From: Ruminococcus sp.
Lineage (GTDB): Bacteria > Bacillota > Clostridia > Oscillospirales > Ruminococcaceae
Direction: 5' to 3'
Length of the DNA stretch: 64,000 nt
NCBI GenBank assembly: GCA_018376535.1
Contig: JAHABC010000005.1
Span: 99,733-163,732, forward strand
The translations under genes and the position numbers were made by a program. This document shows, in pieces, positions 24,630-34,129 of the stretch. The first letter of the stretch is position 1. Every line of letters starts with the position of its first letter. The notes beneath the pieces were generated by a model. That model did not search any database. It saw nothing but the letters and a program-made list of their open reading frames with translations, and was not told the origin of the DNA.

Positions 24630-25957
24630 TCAGATACCACCATTCCACATAAATCATAGTCAATAATGTCAGTAACTTCAACCTTTACATACTGTCCAAT
24701 GGATAGTTTATCGTCACTAGAGAAGAATATCTTACCATCAATATCAGGAGCATCAGCGGTAGTTCTGCCGAAGTAACATTCAGCCCATTTGTCGAAACCT
24801 TCAACTACGGTTTCTACGATGGTATTTAGTTTCTTTTCATTATTTTCTTCCATAAATAGTTCTTGTTGTTGCATGATTATTTCTGCTCTATGATTTTTAG
24901 TTTCCTCATCAAGTTGACCGTCCATTTCACCAGCAGGAGTACCTTCTTCTTGAGAGTATGGGAAACAACCTAACCTATCGAAGTGCATTTCCTTGACAAA
25001 TTCGGCAAGTTGAGTAAACTGTTCTTCAGTTTCTTGAGGAAAACCAGTAATTAGAGTAGTTCTAATAGTTATATTAGGAATAACCTCTCTAATGTGATTA
25101 AATAACTCACGAAGTTTTTGTTCATTACCACCACGACGCATATTTTTCAATACAGTTTCATTACAGTGTTGAATAGGAATATCCATATACTTAACAATTT
25201 TATCTTCATTTGCTATGACGTTCAAGAGTTCGTCAGTAATCTTTTCAGGATAGCAATATAGAACTCTAATCCATTTGAGGTTATTAATTTTGCAGAGTTC
25301 TTTTAAAAGTTGAGGTAGTTTGTATTCTTTGTAGAGGTCGTAACCATAACGAGTAGTATCTTGAGCGATAACGATTAATTCAGTAACGCCGTTATCTGCT
25401 AACCAGTTAGCCTCTTTTAAGATATCTTCCATAGGAACACTTCTGTAGTTACCTCTAATATCTGGGATAGCACAGTAAGAGCATCTATTGGAGCAACCTT
25501 CAGCGATTTTTAAGTATGCAAAGAATGGTAAAGTACTGATAATTCTATTACCTGTTAATTGAAGTCTATACTTATCATCGAAAGTTACAACGTGTTGACC
25601 ATGTAGAACCTTATCAATAACGTCGATAATATCTTCTTGATTGCCAATACCTAATACAGCATCTACTTCTGGGAACTCTTTAGCTAATTCTTCCTTGTAG
25701 CGTTCTACTAGACAACCAGTGACTATTATTTTTTTAATAGTTCCTTCTTGTTTTAGTTTAGCAATCTCTAAGATAGTTTCAATAGCTTCTTCTTTAGCCG
25801 ATTGAATAAATCCACAAGTATTTACTACAGCCACATCGCTTTCGCCGTATTCTACTACGAGTTCGTAGCCATGTTTTCTAATTTTATCCAACATTCTTTC
25901 ACTATCCACTAGATTTTTGCTACAACCTAGTGATACCATACAGACTTTAATTGCCAT
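24626..25957 (-). CDS. rimO: ribosomal protein S12 methylthiotransferase RimO
   Basis: Radical-SAM enzyme that methylthiolates an Asp of ribosomal protein S12. The 443-residue protein has the N-terminal cluster cysteines C12, C48 and C82, the radical-SAM triad C155, C159 and C162 (GCSNRCSYCAIP) and a C-terminal TRAM domain. The start MAIKVCMVSLGCSKNLVDSE is diagnostic of RimO rather than MiaB. The ATG has TGAAAGGAT upstream. Confidence 0.96.
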   Translation of the reverse strand: MAIKVCMVSLGCSKNLVDSERMLDKIRKHGYELVVEYGESDVAVVNTCGFIQSAKEEAIETILEIAKLKQEGTIKKIIVTGCLVERYKEELAKEFPEVDAVLGIGNQEDIIDVIDKVLHGQHVVTFDDKYRLQLTGNRIISTLPFFAYLKIAEGCSNRCSYCAIPDIRGNYRSVPMEDILKEANWLADNGVTELIVIAQDTTRYGYDLYKEYKLPQLLKELCKINNLKWIRVLYCYPEKITDELLNVIANEDKIVKYMDIPIQHCNETVLKNMRRGGNEQKLRELFNHIREVIPNITIRTTLITGFPQETEEQFTQLAEFVKEMHFDRLGCFPYSQEEGTPAGEMDGQLDEETKNHRAEIIMQQQELFMEENNEKKLNTIVETVVEGFDKWAECYFGRTTADAPDIDGKIFFSSDDKLSIGQYVKVEVTDIIDYDLCGMVVSE

Positions 25958-25989
25958 AATTTAAAAAATCCTTTCATTTCTTCTAACTA

Positions 25990-26574
25990 TTACATACCCA
26001 AGCGATTTCTAATAGACTTATCTTCAATTGAGTATAACTTTTCAACTGGAAGATTTTTAGAGTTTAACTTTCCAATTTTGCGTTGGTCATTCCATTTTCT
26101 AACTAATGGAGTTAAATCTTCAATTTTATATATTCCATTAGTTATTAAATCTTTTAAGATATCGCCTTTTAGACCTATTTGAATAGCCGTTCTGTTTAAG
26201 ACGTTACCATTTACATTTCTGTCGGTATCCCATTGACAGTATACAGACGTTTCTTTAAAGGCTTTTTCCCATTGAGAGCCATCATATATTTTAGTATCTG
26301 GTGAGGTTAGGACGGCTTTTTTAAGTAGTTCGTCAAAACTTTTTCTGTAGATATCCAAAGCCAATATGCACTCTTGATTTTTTTTAGTTCCCCAATTAGA
26401 ACGATACATCAGCCATAAAAAAGATGGTTTTATCCAAGTCATGCGATTTAAGTTAAAACTATCGCCAAAGGTTTGTAGTTTAACTGCCTCATGGGCTATA
26501 GTCGGATTGTATGCCTGATATACTCTAATACATTGACTATCATACTTTGCAAATATTTCTTTGATGTATTTCAA
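25990..26574 (-). CDS. DUF4291 family protein
   Basis: A 194-residue protein matching the DUF4291 pattern: IRVYQAYNPTIAHEAV, RMTWIKPSFLWLMYRSNWGTKKNQECILALDI and WDTDRNVNGNVLNRTAIQIGLKG. The function of the family is unknown to me. I start it at TTG 26574, because GAGG is 8 bases upstream and the first possible GTG (26583) lies inside that SD. It follows recX at a distance of a few bases, so it is in the recX-rimO-pgsA run. The family is patchily distributed and may be acquired. Confidence 0.75.
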   Translation of the reverse strand: MKYIKEIFAKYDSQCIRVYQAYNPTIAHEAVKLQTFGDSFNLNRMTWIKPSFLWLMYRSNWGTKKNQECILALDIYRKSFDELLKKAVLTSPDTKIYDGSQWEKAFKETSVYCQWDTDRNVNGNVLNRTAIQIGLKGDILKDLITNGIYKIEDLTPLVRKWNDQRKIGKLNSKNLPVEKLYSIEDKSIRNRLGM

Positions 26575-26587
26575 TAGGTTCACCTCA

Positions 26588-27178
26588 TCAATCCAATACT
26601 TGATTAATTAAATCATAGGAATATCCTAAGCGTACTAGAGCATTTTTGACTTTATTTAAGCCTTTGTCATCTACAAGATATCTTGAATACTTACTATTGA
26701 TTAAATCTTCAAGGCGTTCCAGTTGAGTATCATCGTAATAAGATACTACTTCCTCAGCCAAATCCTTATCTATACCTTTTAGAGTAAGTTCTCTAATGGC
26801 TCTATATGAGCCGTATTTTTTTACTAATATCAATCTTTCAGCAAGATTTTTAGCGTATCTGTTATCGTTGATAATTCCTAATTCAACCAATTTAGATAGT
26901 ACATCTAAGCATATATCTTGTGGATAAGTTACCTCTAACTTTTCATAGAGTTGAATATAAGAATAGTCTTTATAATCTAGCAGATATAACGCTCTTTCTC
27001 TAGCTTTTCTAAGAGTATCGGCATATACCACTTGGTTTAATCTTTCAATGGATATATTCATGTTAGAGGTCAATCCAAATTGGAGTATCGTTTCACTGTT
27101 TAAGTATATGCAGTCATAGTCCAAAAAAGATACTTCATAGGTACTACCCTTATACTTAACTATAGATTTTATTAACAT
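26588..27178 (-). CDS. recX: regulatory protein RecX
   Basis: Modulator of RecA filament activity. The 196-residue protein has three helical repeats, including ALYLLDYKDYSYIQLYEKL, LVELGIINDNRYAKNLAERLI and GSYRAIRELTLKGID, the standard RecX organisation. The N-terminal 55 residues form the usual extra domain. recA is in the window but 26 kb away on the other strand. The ATG has only a weak SD. Confidence 0.88.
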   Translation of the reverse strand: MLIKSIVKYKGSTYEVSFLDYDCIYLNSETILQFGLTSNMNISIERLNQVVYADTLRKARERALYLLDYKDYSYIQLYEKLEVTYPQDICLDVLSKLVELGIINDNRYAKNLAERLILVKKYGSYRAIRELTLKGIDKDLAEEVVSYYDDTQLERLEDLINSKYSRYLVDDKGLNKVKNALVRLGYSYDLINQVLD

Positions 27179-27197
27179 AAAAAATCACCAAATATAG

Positions 27198-27227
27198 TTT
27201 TAGGCGTGGAAAAAATCACGCCTAAAA
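27198..27227 (-). terminator. hairpin between ilvE and recX
   Basis: TTTTAGGCGTG pairs with CACGCCTAAAA in an 11-bp stem with an A/T-rich 8-base loop. The T-run after the stem is poor, so it may only attenuate read-through from ilvE. Confidence 0.55.
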
Positions 27228-27253
27228 TATCGAATAAATTAAAATTTATAATA

Positions 27254-28339
27254 CTATTTAAGTTCATCTAAAGGTTTAAGAGGGTGAATCCAACCGAAAG
27301 TATCTTTAACCTTGCCCCATTGTATACCAGTCATGGTATCGTAGAGCATTTGAGATATAGGACCAATCTTATTATTATTAATTTCCATAACCTTGTCGCC
27401 CCACTTTAAGTGACCAACAGGTGAGATAACTGCAGCAGTACCAGTTCCGAAACATTCAGTAAGTTGACCGTTATCGAAAGCGTCTGCGACTTCTTGAATA
27501 GAAATTCTTCTTTCAGATACCTTATAACCCTTTGCCTTACATACTTCAATAGCAGATTTTCTAGTAATACCACTTAGTATAGAACCATGTAGTGCAGGAG
27601 TAACAACTTCGCCATTTATAACAAAGAAGATATTCATAGCACCAACTTCTTCAATATACTTTTGTTCAACGCCGTCTAGCCATAGAACTTGAGAGTAGTT
27701 CTGCTTGTGAGCTTCATCTTGAGCAATTAAAGATGCTGCATAGTTACCACCAGTCTTAGTATAACCCATACCACCACGAACGGCTCTAACGTGTTTAGTT
27801 TCAACGTAGATATTTACAGGGTCTAAACCAGATGAGTAGTATAGACCAGATGGTGACATTATAATCATAAAGATATAATGGTCAGCAGGTTTAACGCCAA
27901 GGAATGGGTCATCAGCTATAATAAAAGGTCTAATGTATAAGGAAGTACCTTCAGTATGAGGAACCCAATCTTTATCGATATTAACAAGTGTATGTAATGC
28001 TTGTAAGCAATCTTGCTCATTAATTTGAGGTATAACCAATCTTTCATTAGAAACGTTTAAACGCTTGAAGTTTTCATCTGGGCGGAAAAATTGAATACTT
28101 CCGTCAGCAGTTCTGTAAGCCTTTAACCCCTCGAAAACTGTTTGACCGTAGTGCAAACACATAGATGATGGGTAGATAGATAAAGGTCCATAAGGTACTA
28201 TTCTAGCATCGTGCCAACCCTTTCCAGTATCATAATCCATCATGAACATATGGTCGGTAAATATGTGACCAAAACCTAATTTACTTTCATCAGTTGGTTT
28301 TTGCTTTGGATTTTCAGTAAGTTGAATTTTTATTTCCAT
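27254..28339 (-). CDS. ilvE: branched-chain amino acid aminotransferase IlvE
   Basis: PLP-dependent class IV aminotransferase for the last step of valine, leucine and isoleucine synthesis. The 361 residues correspond to the longer (BCAT II/eukaryote-like) form: LHYGQTVFEGLKAYRT, IRPFIIADDPFLGV, the PLP lysine in YTKTGGNYA, YIEEVGAMNIFFV and the C-terminal LTECFGTGTAAVISPVG. The ATG follows AAAAGGACTG. Its leader is short and shows no T-box. Confidence 0.95.
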   Translation of the reverse strand: MEIKIQLTENPKQKPTDESKLGFGHIFTDHMFMMDYDTGKGWHDARIVPYGPLSIYPSSMCLHYGQTVFEGLKAYRTADGSIQFFRPDENFKRLNVSNERLVIPQINEQDCLQALHTLVNIDKDWVPHTEGTSLYIRPFIIADDPFLGVKPADHYIFMIIMSPSGLYYSSGLDPVNIYVETKHVRAVRGGMGYTKTGGNYAASLIAQDEAHKQNYSQVLWLDGVEQKYIEEVGAMNIFFVINGEVVTPALHGSILSGITRKSAIEVCKAKGYKVSERRISIQEVADAFDNGQLTECFGTGTAAVISPVGHLKWGDKVMEINNNKIGPISQMLYDTMTGIQWGKVKDTFGWIHPLKPLDELK

Positions 28340-28405
28340 TTCAAATTCAGTCCTTTTTGATAAAATTTATTTAATTCCCAAAGGAATTTAACTATTTCAA
28401 CTATA

Positions 28406-28434
28406 ATTATATCACAATGATTTTAGTTTTTCAA
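28406..28434 (-). promoter_or_regulatory. ilvE promoter
   Basis: On the minus strand TTGAAA (28429-28434), 17 bases, then TATAAT (28406-28411), preceded by TGTGA. A small hairpin (AAATTCC/GGAATT) lies in the leader around 28378-28392. Confidence 0.75.
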
Positions 28435-28503
28435 TAGGTTTAGTGTATTTTTTTATTGTGATTTTCAATATTTTTCAAAGTATTTCCAAATATAATTTTT
28501 ACT

Positions 28504-28522
28504 TTTTGAATTATATTCAAAA
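28504..28522. promoter_or_regulatory. perfect palindrome in front of the DUF421-ger operon
   Basis: TTTTGAAT and ATTCAAAA are exact inverted repeats with a TAT centre. A TTGAAT inside it, with TATACT about 18 bases on, could be a promoter, so the palindrome may be an operator. The TATACTA also partly fits a forespore sigma -10. Confidence 0.45.
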
Positions 28523-28581
28523 GTTAGGGTATACTAATGTTATATATTGGTATGTGTTGAACTAAGGGGGATTTTTTTAAT

Positions 28582-29250
28582 ATGTATCAAGTTGCAATGC
28601 GTTCTTTGATAATATATACTGCCACAATGTTTGCTATTAGATTAATGGGTAGAAGACAAATAGGTGAACTACAACCATCAGAGTTTGCAGTTACAATAAT
28701 AATATCTAACATAGCGACCATATCGATTGAAAATAGCGACATTCCTTTGATGTTTGGAATAATTCCCATGACTATAATAGTAGCAATAGATGTTTTTGTA
28801 TCTTATATAGGCTTGAAAAATAGAACCTTTAGAAAGTTAATATCTGGTAAACCTAAAGTAATAATTAAAGATGGTAAAATAGACCAAGTTCAAATGCGTA
28901 AACTAAGATACACCATAGATGATATTATGGAATCTTTAAGAGGTGAAGGTATATTCGATTTAAATGAAGTTCAATTTGCTATAGTGGAAACTACTGGTAA
29001 GATATCGTTCTATCAAAAGTATGACAGTAGACCTGTTACTAACGGTGATTTAAATTTAAATAAGCAATCTATAGACCCTCCAAGTTTAATAATTAGCGAT
29101 GGTGTACTATTAGATGTAGCATTGAACTCAATAAAGCGTTCAAAACAGTGGGTACTTAATACTTTAAAGGAAAAAAATCTTAATGTTAAAGATGTTTTTA
29201 TCATGACAGTGGATTGTAATGGTAAAACTTGTATAGTAACTAAATCTTAA
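28582..29250 (+). CDS. DUF421 (YetF-type) membrane protein
   Basis: A 222-residue protein with three N-terminal membrane segments (about 5-20, 36-52 and 55-77) and a cytoplasmic domain with the YetF/DUF421 blocks RLMGRRQIGELQPSEFAVTIIISNIA and RKLISGKPKVIIKDGKI. Members of this family contribute to spore membrane and germination properties in Bacillus relatives. Here it is the first gene of an operon with germinant-receptor subunits, with 16 bases to gerA-A, which supports a spore role. The ATG follows AAGGGGGA. Confidence 0.88.
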   Translation: MYQVAMRSLIIYTATMFAIRLMGRRQIGELQPSEFAVTIIISNIATISIENSDIPLMFGIIPMTIIVAIDVFVSYIGLKNRTFRKLISGKPKVIIKDGKIDQVQMRKLRYTIDDIMESLRGEGIFDLNEVQFAIVETTGKISFYQKYDSRPVTNGDLNLNKQSIDPPSLIISDGVLLDVALNSIKRSKQWVLNTLKEKNLNVKDVFIMTVDCNGKTCIVTKS

Positions 29251-29266
29251 ATGGGAGTGATTATTC

Positions 29267-30742
29267 TTGAATTTAAACGTTCCTTTTGAATATCAAAACG
29301 AAAAAATAAAGTCTAACTTAGAAAAAAATGTAGATACTCTAAAAAAACTATGTTCCAACTCAGTGGATTTATTGATAACTAAAGTTAAAGTTAGCAATAT
29401 CGATTGTGCATTAATATCTACAGATGGAATGTTATCTACACAAACTGTTACTAATCTAATATTTTTGCCGTTAAATCAACTAAACCTACAAGATGTATCG
29501 TCTGTACAGTTATTAGATTACATCTACAATAATAAGTTGTTATCTACAGATACTAAGCAAGTCTTTGATTATGGTACTCTAATTAGAATGACAAACTCAG
29601 GTTTTGCAATCTTAATTGCTGATAATTGTAACTATGCTATAGCCTTTGGCGTTCAAGGATATAACACTAGAAGTATCAGTGAGCCATCTAATGAACAGAA
29701 TATAATGGGTTCTCATGAGGGCTTTGTCGAAAATGTTAGAATAAATATGTCGTTAATTCGTAGAAGAATGAAATCTCCAACGCTGAAGTTTGAAATGGTT
29801 GTAAAAGGTTCTAAAAGCTATACCGATATTTTTATCTGTTATATGGTAGATAGAGTATCTAAAGAACTTTTAAACAGAATTAAAAAATCTTTAAAAAATA
29901 TAGATGCCGAAACTATTCTATTAAGTGGATACGTTCAGCCATTTTTAGAAAGTCCAAAAGCTAGAATTTTCGACTCTGTTGGATATTCAGAACGTCCAGA
30001 CGTAATATGTTCTAAGCTGGTAGAGGGCAGAGTTGCTATATTAATAGATGGTACTCCATTTGTACTGATAGTTCCAAAACTCTTAAACGATAGCTTTCAA
30101 ACTATAGATGACTATTCAGGAAAACCTTTCTATGCTACCTTTATAAGATGGTTAAAGTATATATCATTTATATTAGCAATCATGTTACCTGCATTTTATG
30201 TAGCCATATCGTTGCACAACCCCGAACTTTTAAACAGAGAACTTTTGATACTATTAGCTCAATCGGAGGAAAATGCTCCGTTTTCCATACTTATAGAGGC
30301 TTTTGGAGTTCTGCTAGTATATGAAATCATAAAGGAGGCAGGTCTAAGATTGCCTAAAGCCGTAGGTGGTGCAGTAAGCATAGTTGCAGGATTAATCATT
30401 GGAGATTGTGCAGTAAGTTCAGGTTTGATTAGTAATCCGTTATTGACGGTATCGGCGATATCGGTAGTATGTGGATTTACTCTTCCAGACCTTGCTAGAC
30501 AGATTTCCGTCCTTAGATTGTGCTACTTGGTAGTGGGTGGAATATTTGGTCTGTTTGGAATAGGTCTGCTAACTATGTTGACAATCTTTAATGCGTGTGA
30601 TACTCAAGATTATGGTTTCCCATTTACATTCCCTTTGATACCTTTTAGTAAACAATGTATGCGTGACGTTGTTACTAGAGTATCTTTTAGAAAGATGCAA
30701 TCAGGAAACTTCACAATAAACGATGCTAAGTTTAAAGATTAA
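29267..30742 (+). CDS. GerA-family spore germination protein, A subunit
   Basis: A 491-residue A subunit of a germinant receptor in the spore inner membrane. The N-terminal soluble half contains ESPKARIFDSVGYSERPDVICSKLVEGRVAILIDGTPF; the C-terminal half has about five membrane helices (302-450), including the conserved EAGLRLPKAVGGAVSIVAGLIIGDCAV. The start is TTG (29267), with TGGGAGTGA upstream. It is in an operon with the B and C subunit genes. Confidence 0.92.
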   Translation: MNLNVPFEYQNEKIKSNLEKNVDTLKKLCSNSVDLLITKVKVSNIDCALISTDGMLSTQTVTNLIFLPLNQLNLQDVSSVQLLDYIYNNKLLSTDTKQVFDYGTLIRMTNSGFAILIADNCNYAIAFGVQGYNTRSISEPSNEQNIMGSHEGFVENVRINMSLIRRRMKSPTLKFEMVVKGSKSYTDIFICYMVDRVSKELLNRIKKSLKNIDAETILLSGYVQPFLESPKARIFDSVGYSERPDVICSKLVEGRVAILIDGTPFVLIVPKLLNDSFQTIDDYSGKPFYATFIRWLKYISFILAIMLPAFYVAISLHNPELLNRELLILLAQSEENAPFSILIEAFGVLLVYEIIKEAGLRLPKAVGGAVSIVAGLIIGDCAVSSGLISNPLLTVSAISVVCGFTLPDLARQISVLRLCYLVVGGIFGLFGIGLLTMLTIFNACDTQDYGFPFTFPLIPFSKQCMRDVVTRVSFRKMQSGNFTINDAKFKD

Positions 30743-30763
30743 TCTTATTGGAGTGTTTTTGTT

Positions 30764-31753
30764 TTGAATATTATAAATAAACATCAACTATATGCAATGT
30801 TGATATCTATTAGACTACTTGAACATATATGTTCATTAGATATGTATTGTAGAAATCAAATGTTAGGGATACTTATATCGTTAGTATTTCAGTTTATAAT
30901 GGTACTATTGATATTTCTATTTAATCATGAGGTTTCTATATTTCAAAAGATTAAAACCAATAGAATACTATCATATGTATATGTAATATATTTGGTAATC
31001 TATGGAGGAAAATCTTTAAATATGATTACTTCCATAGAAAATGTTATTCCAAAGACCATCGCAGGAGTGGTCTGTCTGTTGCTACTCGGAGCAACTTGTA
31101 TATACTGTTCAAAGTTAGATTTCAAAGCTATATGCAGAAGTAGTATAGCAGTTAACTTTATAGTAATAATATCAATAGCGTTGATGATATACGGTATAAC
31201 CTACAGTATGGATATCTCTAACACATCTAACTACAACGATAGATATAATATATTCTATTATGCAACTTCCGATTTTGCTAAAAATGTGGATTTAATATTC
31301 TTAATACTTTTAGTAGATACATCTTATAGTAAGAAACAGGCGTTTAAATATTTAGGCTTTAAACTATTAATCCTAGAGGGGATATCATTTATAGGATTGT
31401 GTGTATTAGGAGGTACAAGTATAGTATCTAAGTATCCGTTTATAGATTTAGGAGCATACTCTCAACCGTTTGGCATACAACGTGCAGATGGCTTATATAT
31501 ATTGATATCTACACTAGTTACGGTATTAAATATATCGTTAGCACTGAACATCTCCAGTAGATTGCTACAAAACGTACTCAGCAAACACAAAGAGATACTT
31601 CTAACTATAGCTATGATAGTTACATCTTACTTTATAAATAGTTTTAATATGACTATAATATCTGCAATTATGATATTAATACTATCATGTATAATACCAA
31701 CTATGTTAAACTTATCTGAGGATATGAAAAAGCAATCTAAGGAGGAATCCTAG
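30764..31753 (+). CDS. GerA-family spore germination protein, B subunit (APC-type permease)
   Basis: A 329-residue protein with roughly ten hydrophobic helices, in the position and length of GerAB-type proteins that bind the germinant. Similarity is in overall pattern (an IYSLVYGG-like loop YVIYLVIYGGKS, and the DTSYSKKQAFK segment) rather than strict motifs, so specificity cannot be read. The start is TTG 30764 after TTGGAGTG. Its stop is immediately followed by the C-subunit start. Confidence 0.78.
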   Translation: MNIINKHQLYAMLISIRLLEHICSLDMYCRNQMLGILISLVFQFIMVLLIFLFNHEVSIFQKIKTNRILSYVYVIYLVIYGGKSLNMITSIENVIPKTIAGVVCLLLLGATCIYCSKLDFKAICRSSIAVNFIVIISIALMIYGITYSMDISNTSNYNDRYNIFYYATSDFAKNVDLIFLILLVDTSYSKKQAFKYLGFKLLILEGISFIGLCVLGGTSIVSKYPFIDLGAYSQPFGIQRADGLYILISTLVTVLNISLALNISSRLLQNVLSKHKEILLTIAMIVTSYFINSFNMTIISAIMILILSCIIPTMLNLSEDMKKQSKEES

Positions 31754-32284
31754 GTGAAAAAGGTAGTATCGATAATAATATTAATTTTGATGGTTATAGG
31801 TTTGACAAACACATCACAAGAAGTTAGAGATAGAGCATTTATACAATCCATAAGTATACAATCGGATAGTAATAATGTATATACGTCTGTTAAGTTGTAC
31901 GGCGATACGAATATCTACAAAGGCATAGGCAATGATATAGAAACATCTTTGCAGAGTGCAGAAACTAGACAAGGCAAAGTATTCTTTAGTGGTCATACTG
32001 AAATGATAATCTTTCAAGAGGATAGCTTTTCAAACGATATCTTAAAGTATATAGTTAAGTATAAGAAGATATCTCCAAAGTGTTCAGTAGTTGTATCTAG
32101 TGGCGAAGTACTAGATACCGAAACGGCTTATAGTATTCTTGAAACCTACGACAGACTAAATGAAGTTAATATAACTACTGCATCGGATATAGTAAAAGAG
32201 TTAAACTCTAAAAAATCGATAGAAGTTCCATATATAAATAAAGATTTAACTTATAGTACCATAAAGCTATCCAACTTTTGTTGA
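31754..32284 (+). CDS. GerA-family C subunit, truncated and lacking the lipobox Cys
   Basis: A 176-residue protein starting at GTG right after gerA-B. Its N-terminal signal segment (KKVVSIIILILMVIGLTNTSQEVRDRAFIQSISIQ) aligns with GerAC proteins, where LxGCWDxxE marks the lipidated Cys. Here the position reads GLTNTSQE, so there is no Cys to anchor it. The GHTEMIIFQED and ILKYIVKYKKISPKCSVVVSSG blocks of domain 1 are present, but the domains beyond about residue 180 (normal length 350-400) are missing. It may be decaying or a reduced variant. Confidence 0.75.
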   Translation: MKKVVSIIILILMVIGLTNTSQEVRDRAFIQSISIQSDSNNVYTSVKLYGDTNIYKGIGNDIETSLQSAETRQGKVFFSGHTEMIIFQEDSFSNDILKYIVKYKKISPKCSVVVSSGEVLDTETAYSILETYDRLNEVNITTASDIVKELNSKKSIEVPYINKDLTYSTIKLSNFC

Positions 32285-32299
32285 TATGTTACAAATAAC

Positions 32300-32578
32300 A
32301 TCTAATAATTTTGTGATATCCTACAAACTTTAATTTTTGTTGTAACAAAATAGGTCTTTCGGGAGTATATATATTAGAAAGAGTTAATATCCAAGAAACA
32401 AGAACCAAACCATCAGTGCAATTCTTAGATATATAATAATTCTTTTGTACAGTTGTTAGCTAATCAAATCCGTGCGACTGTTAAAATAGGCTTGGTTTAG
32501 AACAGATAATGTTCTACCATAACAAAAAAAAATCCCCCAAAGTTCTCTATTTGTTTCGTCAGCAAGTAGAGAACTTTT
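32300..32578 (+). ncRNA. candidate structured noncoding RNA ending in a hairpin
   Basis: The 388-base gap after the ger operon has no ORF but contains paired segments: TTGTTGT (32337) with ATAACAA (32519), CTTTC with GAAAG (32355-32382), AACCAAACC (32403) nearly with GGCTTGGTT (32489), ACAGT with ACTGT (32451-32481) and GAACA/TGTTC. A strong hairpin at 32539-32578 (15-bp stem, then TTTTC) would end the transcript. I do not recognise the RNA class; a long leader for the flippase gene is the alternative. Confidence 0.4.
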
Positions 32579-32672
32579 CATATAGTAAAAATATTCAATA
32601 TATATTTGATTTTTTCTAAATCTATGATATAATATAACTTAGCAACTTAATTAGAAAAGGATAGGTTATTTT

Positions 32673-34076
32673 ATGAATAAGTATAAAAAACTGGCATTTA
32701 ACACCTTAATATTTACAATAGGTTCATTTGGTTCTAAAATATTAAGTTTTTTGCTAACTAGATTATATGCCGAAAAAATGACTAAAGCTGAATTTTCAAC
32801 GGCTGATTTGATTGCTCAAACGGCTAACTTGTTAATTCCAATAGCCACTTTAAGTATCACCGAGGGAGTTATTAGGTTCGGTTTGGATAGGGACTTCGAT
32901 AAAAAACAAGTATATACTACTGGATTTTTAACTACTTGTGCAGGTTTATTACTATTGTTTGTACTATCGCCAGTAATTCACATGATACCCGATATAAGTC
33001 AATATACACTTCTATTAATGATATACATGGTTACATCTAGTTTTAGAATGTTAAATCAGTATTTTGTGCGTTCCAGAGGTTTAGTCAAGTTATTCTCAGC
33101 AGATGGTATAATAACCACGTTCTTAATGTTGACGTTTAACATAGTGTTCTTAGCCATATTAGATATGGGTGTAACTGGATATATACTATCCATAATACTA
33201 TCCGATGCTTTATCATCAGTGTTTATGTGTTTAGTCGCCGATAACTTAAAGTATGTACAAATTCGTGGATTGGAAAAAAATGTGTTATTCACAATGGTAC
33301 GTTATTCCATACCATTGATACCTACATACATTCTTTGGTGGATTGTGGGTCTTTCTGATAGATACTTTATAATCCACATGGTTAGCAAAGATGCTAACGG
33401 TTTATATACTATGGCTAATAAGATACCATCATTGATAAATATAGTATCTACAATATTTTTCCAAGCGTGGCAGATGTCTGCTATTACTGAATATAAATCC
33501 GAGGGTGCTAGGAACTTCTACACTAAAGTATTTGACGCTTATCAATCTATTATGGTTATAGCCTCTGCTGGAATCTTATTGTTTTTAAATCCTATAATGA
33601 GAATTGTAGTCGGAAAAACAGACTTCTATGATGGCTATGTATACATTCCACTATTGATAGTAGCCGTATTATGTTGTTGTCTATGTCAATTTTTAAGCAG
33701 TATATATTCAGCATCTAAGAACACTAAGAACTCCTTATGGACTAGCTTGATTGCAGCAGTAGTAAACATAGCTTTGAACTTTATATTAATACCTAAGTTA
33801 CAAGTTCAAGGAGCTTGTATAGCTACACTATTAGCATATGGCTCATGCTTCATAGTAAGAGTAATAGATACTAGAAGGTTTATAAAGTTTAGATTTAATG
33901 TATTAAAGTTTATAATAAATATATCCTTATTGTTAGTAATGGGAGCTACTGTAATCTTAGATTATAACCATCTAGTAGTGTGGTTGACTTGTGGATTTAT
34001 AATAATAGTACTTCATAACTACGCATCTATTATGGATACTTTGAATCAATTTATACGCAAAAAGAAAAGAACTTAA
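32673..34076 (+). CDS. polysaccharide/lipid flippase (Wzx/MATE-like)
   Basis: A 467-residue integral membrane protein with 12-14 predicted helices. It starts KKLAFNTLIFTIGSFGSKILSFLLTRLYAEKMTKAEFSTADLI, the pattern of oligosaccharide flippases that move undecaprenyl-linked repeat units across the membrane. No glycosyltransferase or ligase gene adjoins it, so the substrate is unknown. The ATG follows AAAAGGAT. It is monocistronic and ends at a strong terminator. Confidence 0.82.
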   Translation: MNKYKKLAFNTLIFTIGSFGSKILSFLLTRLYAEKMTKAEFSTADLIAQTANLLIPIATLSITEGVIRFGLDRDFDKKQVYTTGFLTTCAGLLLLFVLSPVIHMIPDISQYTLLLMIYMVTSSFRMLNQYFVRSRGLVKLFSADGIITTFLMLTFNIVFLAILDMGVTGYILSIILSDALSSVFMCLVADNLKYVQIRGLEKNVLFTMVRYSIPLIPTYILWWIVGLSDRYFIIHMVSKDANGLYTMANKIPSLINIVSTIFFQAWQMSAITEYKSEGARNFYTKVFDAYQSIMVIASAGILLFLNPIMRIVVGKTDFYDGYVYIPLLIVAVLCCCLCQFLSSIYSASKNTKNSLWTSLIAAVVNIALNFILIPKLQVQGACIATLLAYGSCFIVRVIDTRRFIKFRFNVLKFIINISLLLVMGATVILDYNHLVVWLTCGFIIIVLHNYASIMDTLNQFIRKKKRT

Positions 34077-34086
34077 TACACATAAA

Positions 34087-34118
34087 AAAGAACTCCATAT
34101 ATTATGGAGTTCTTTAAC
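34087..34118. terminator. terminator after the flippase gene
   Basis: AAAGAACTCCATA pairs with TATGGAGTTCTTT around three bases. It also faces the convergent transglutaminase gene. Confidence 0.8.
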
Positions 34119-34129
34119 ATATAGGTTTT

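Noticed and set aside
28340..28581. T-box or leader attenuator ahead of ilvE
   Set aside because: The leader from the promoter is only about 60 bases and lacks T-box features.
32285..32672. tmRNA, RNase P or 6S RNA identification for the structured gap
   Set aside because: No tag-peptide reading frame, no RNase P core words and no class-defining element could be seen; left as unclassified.
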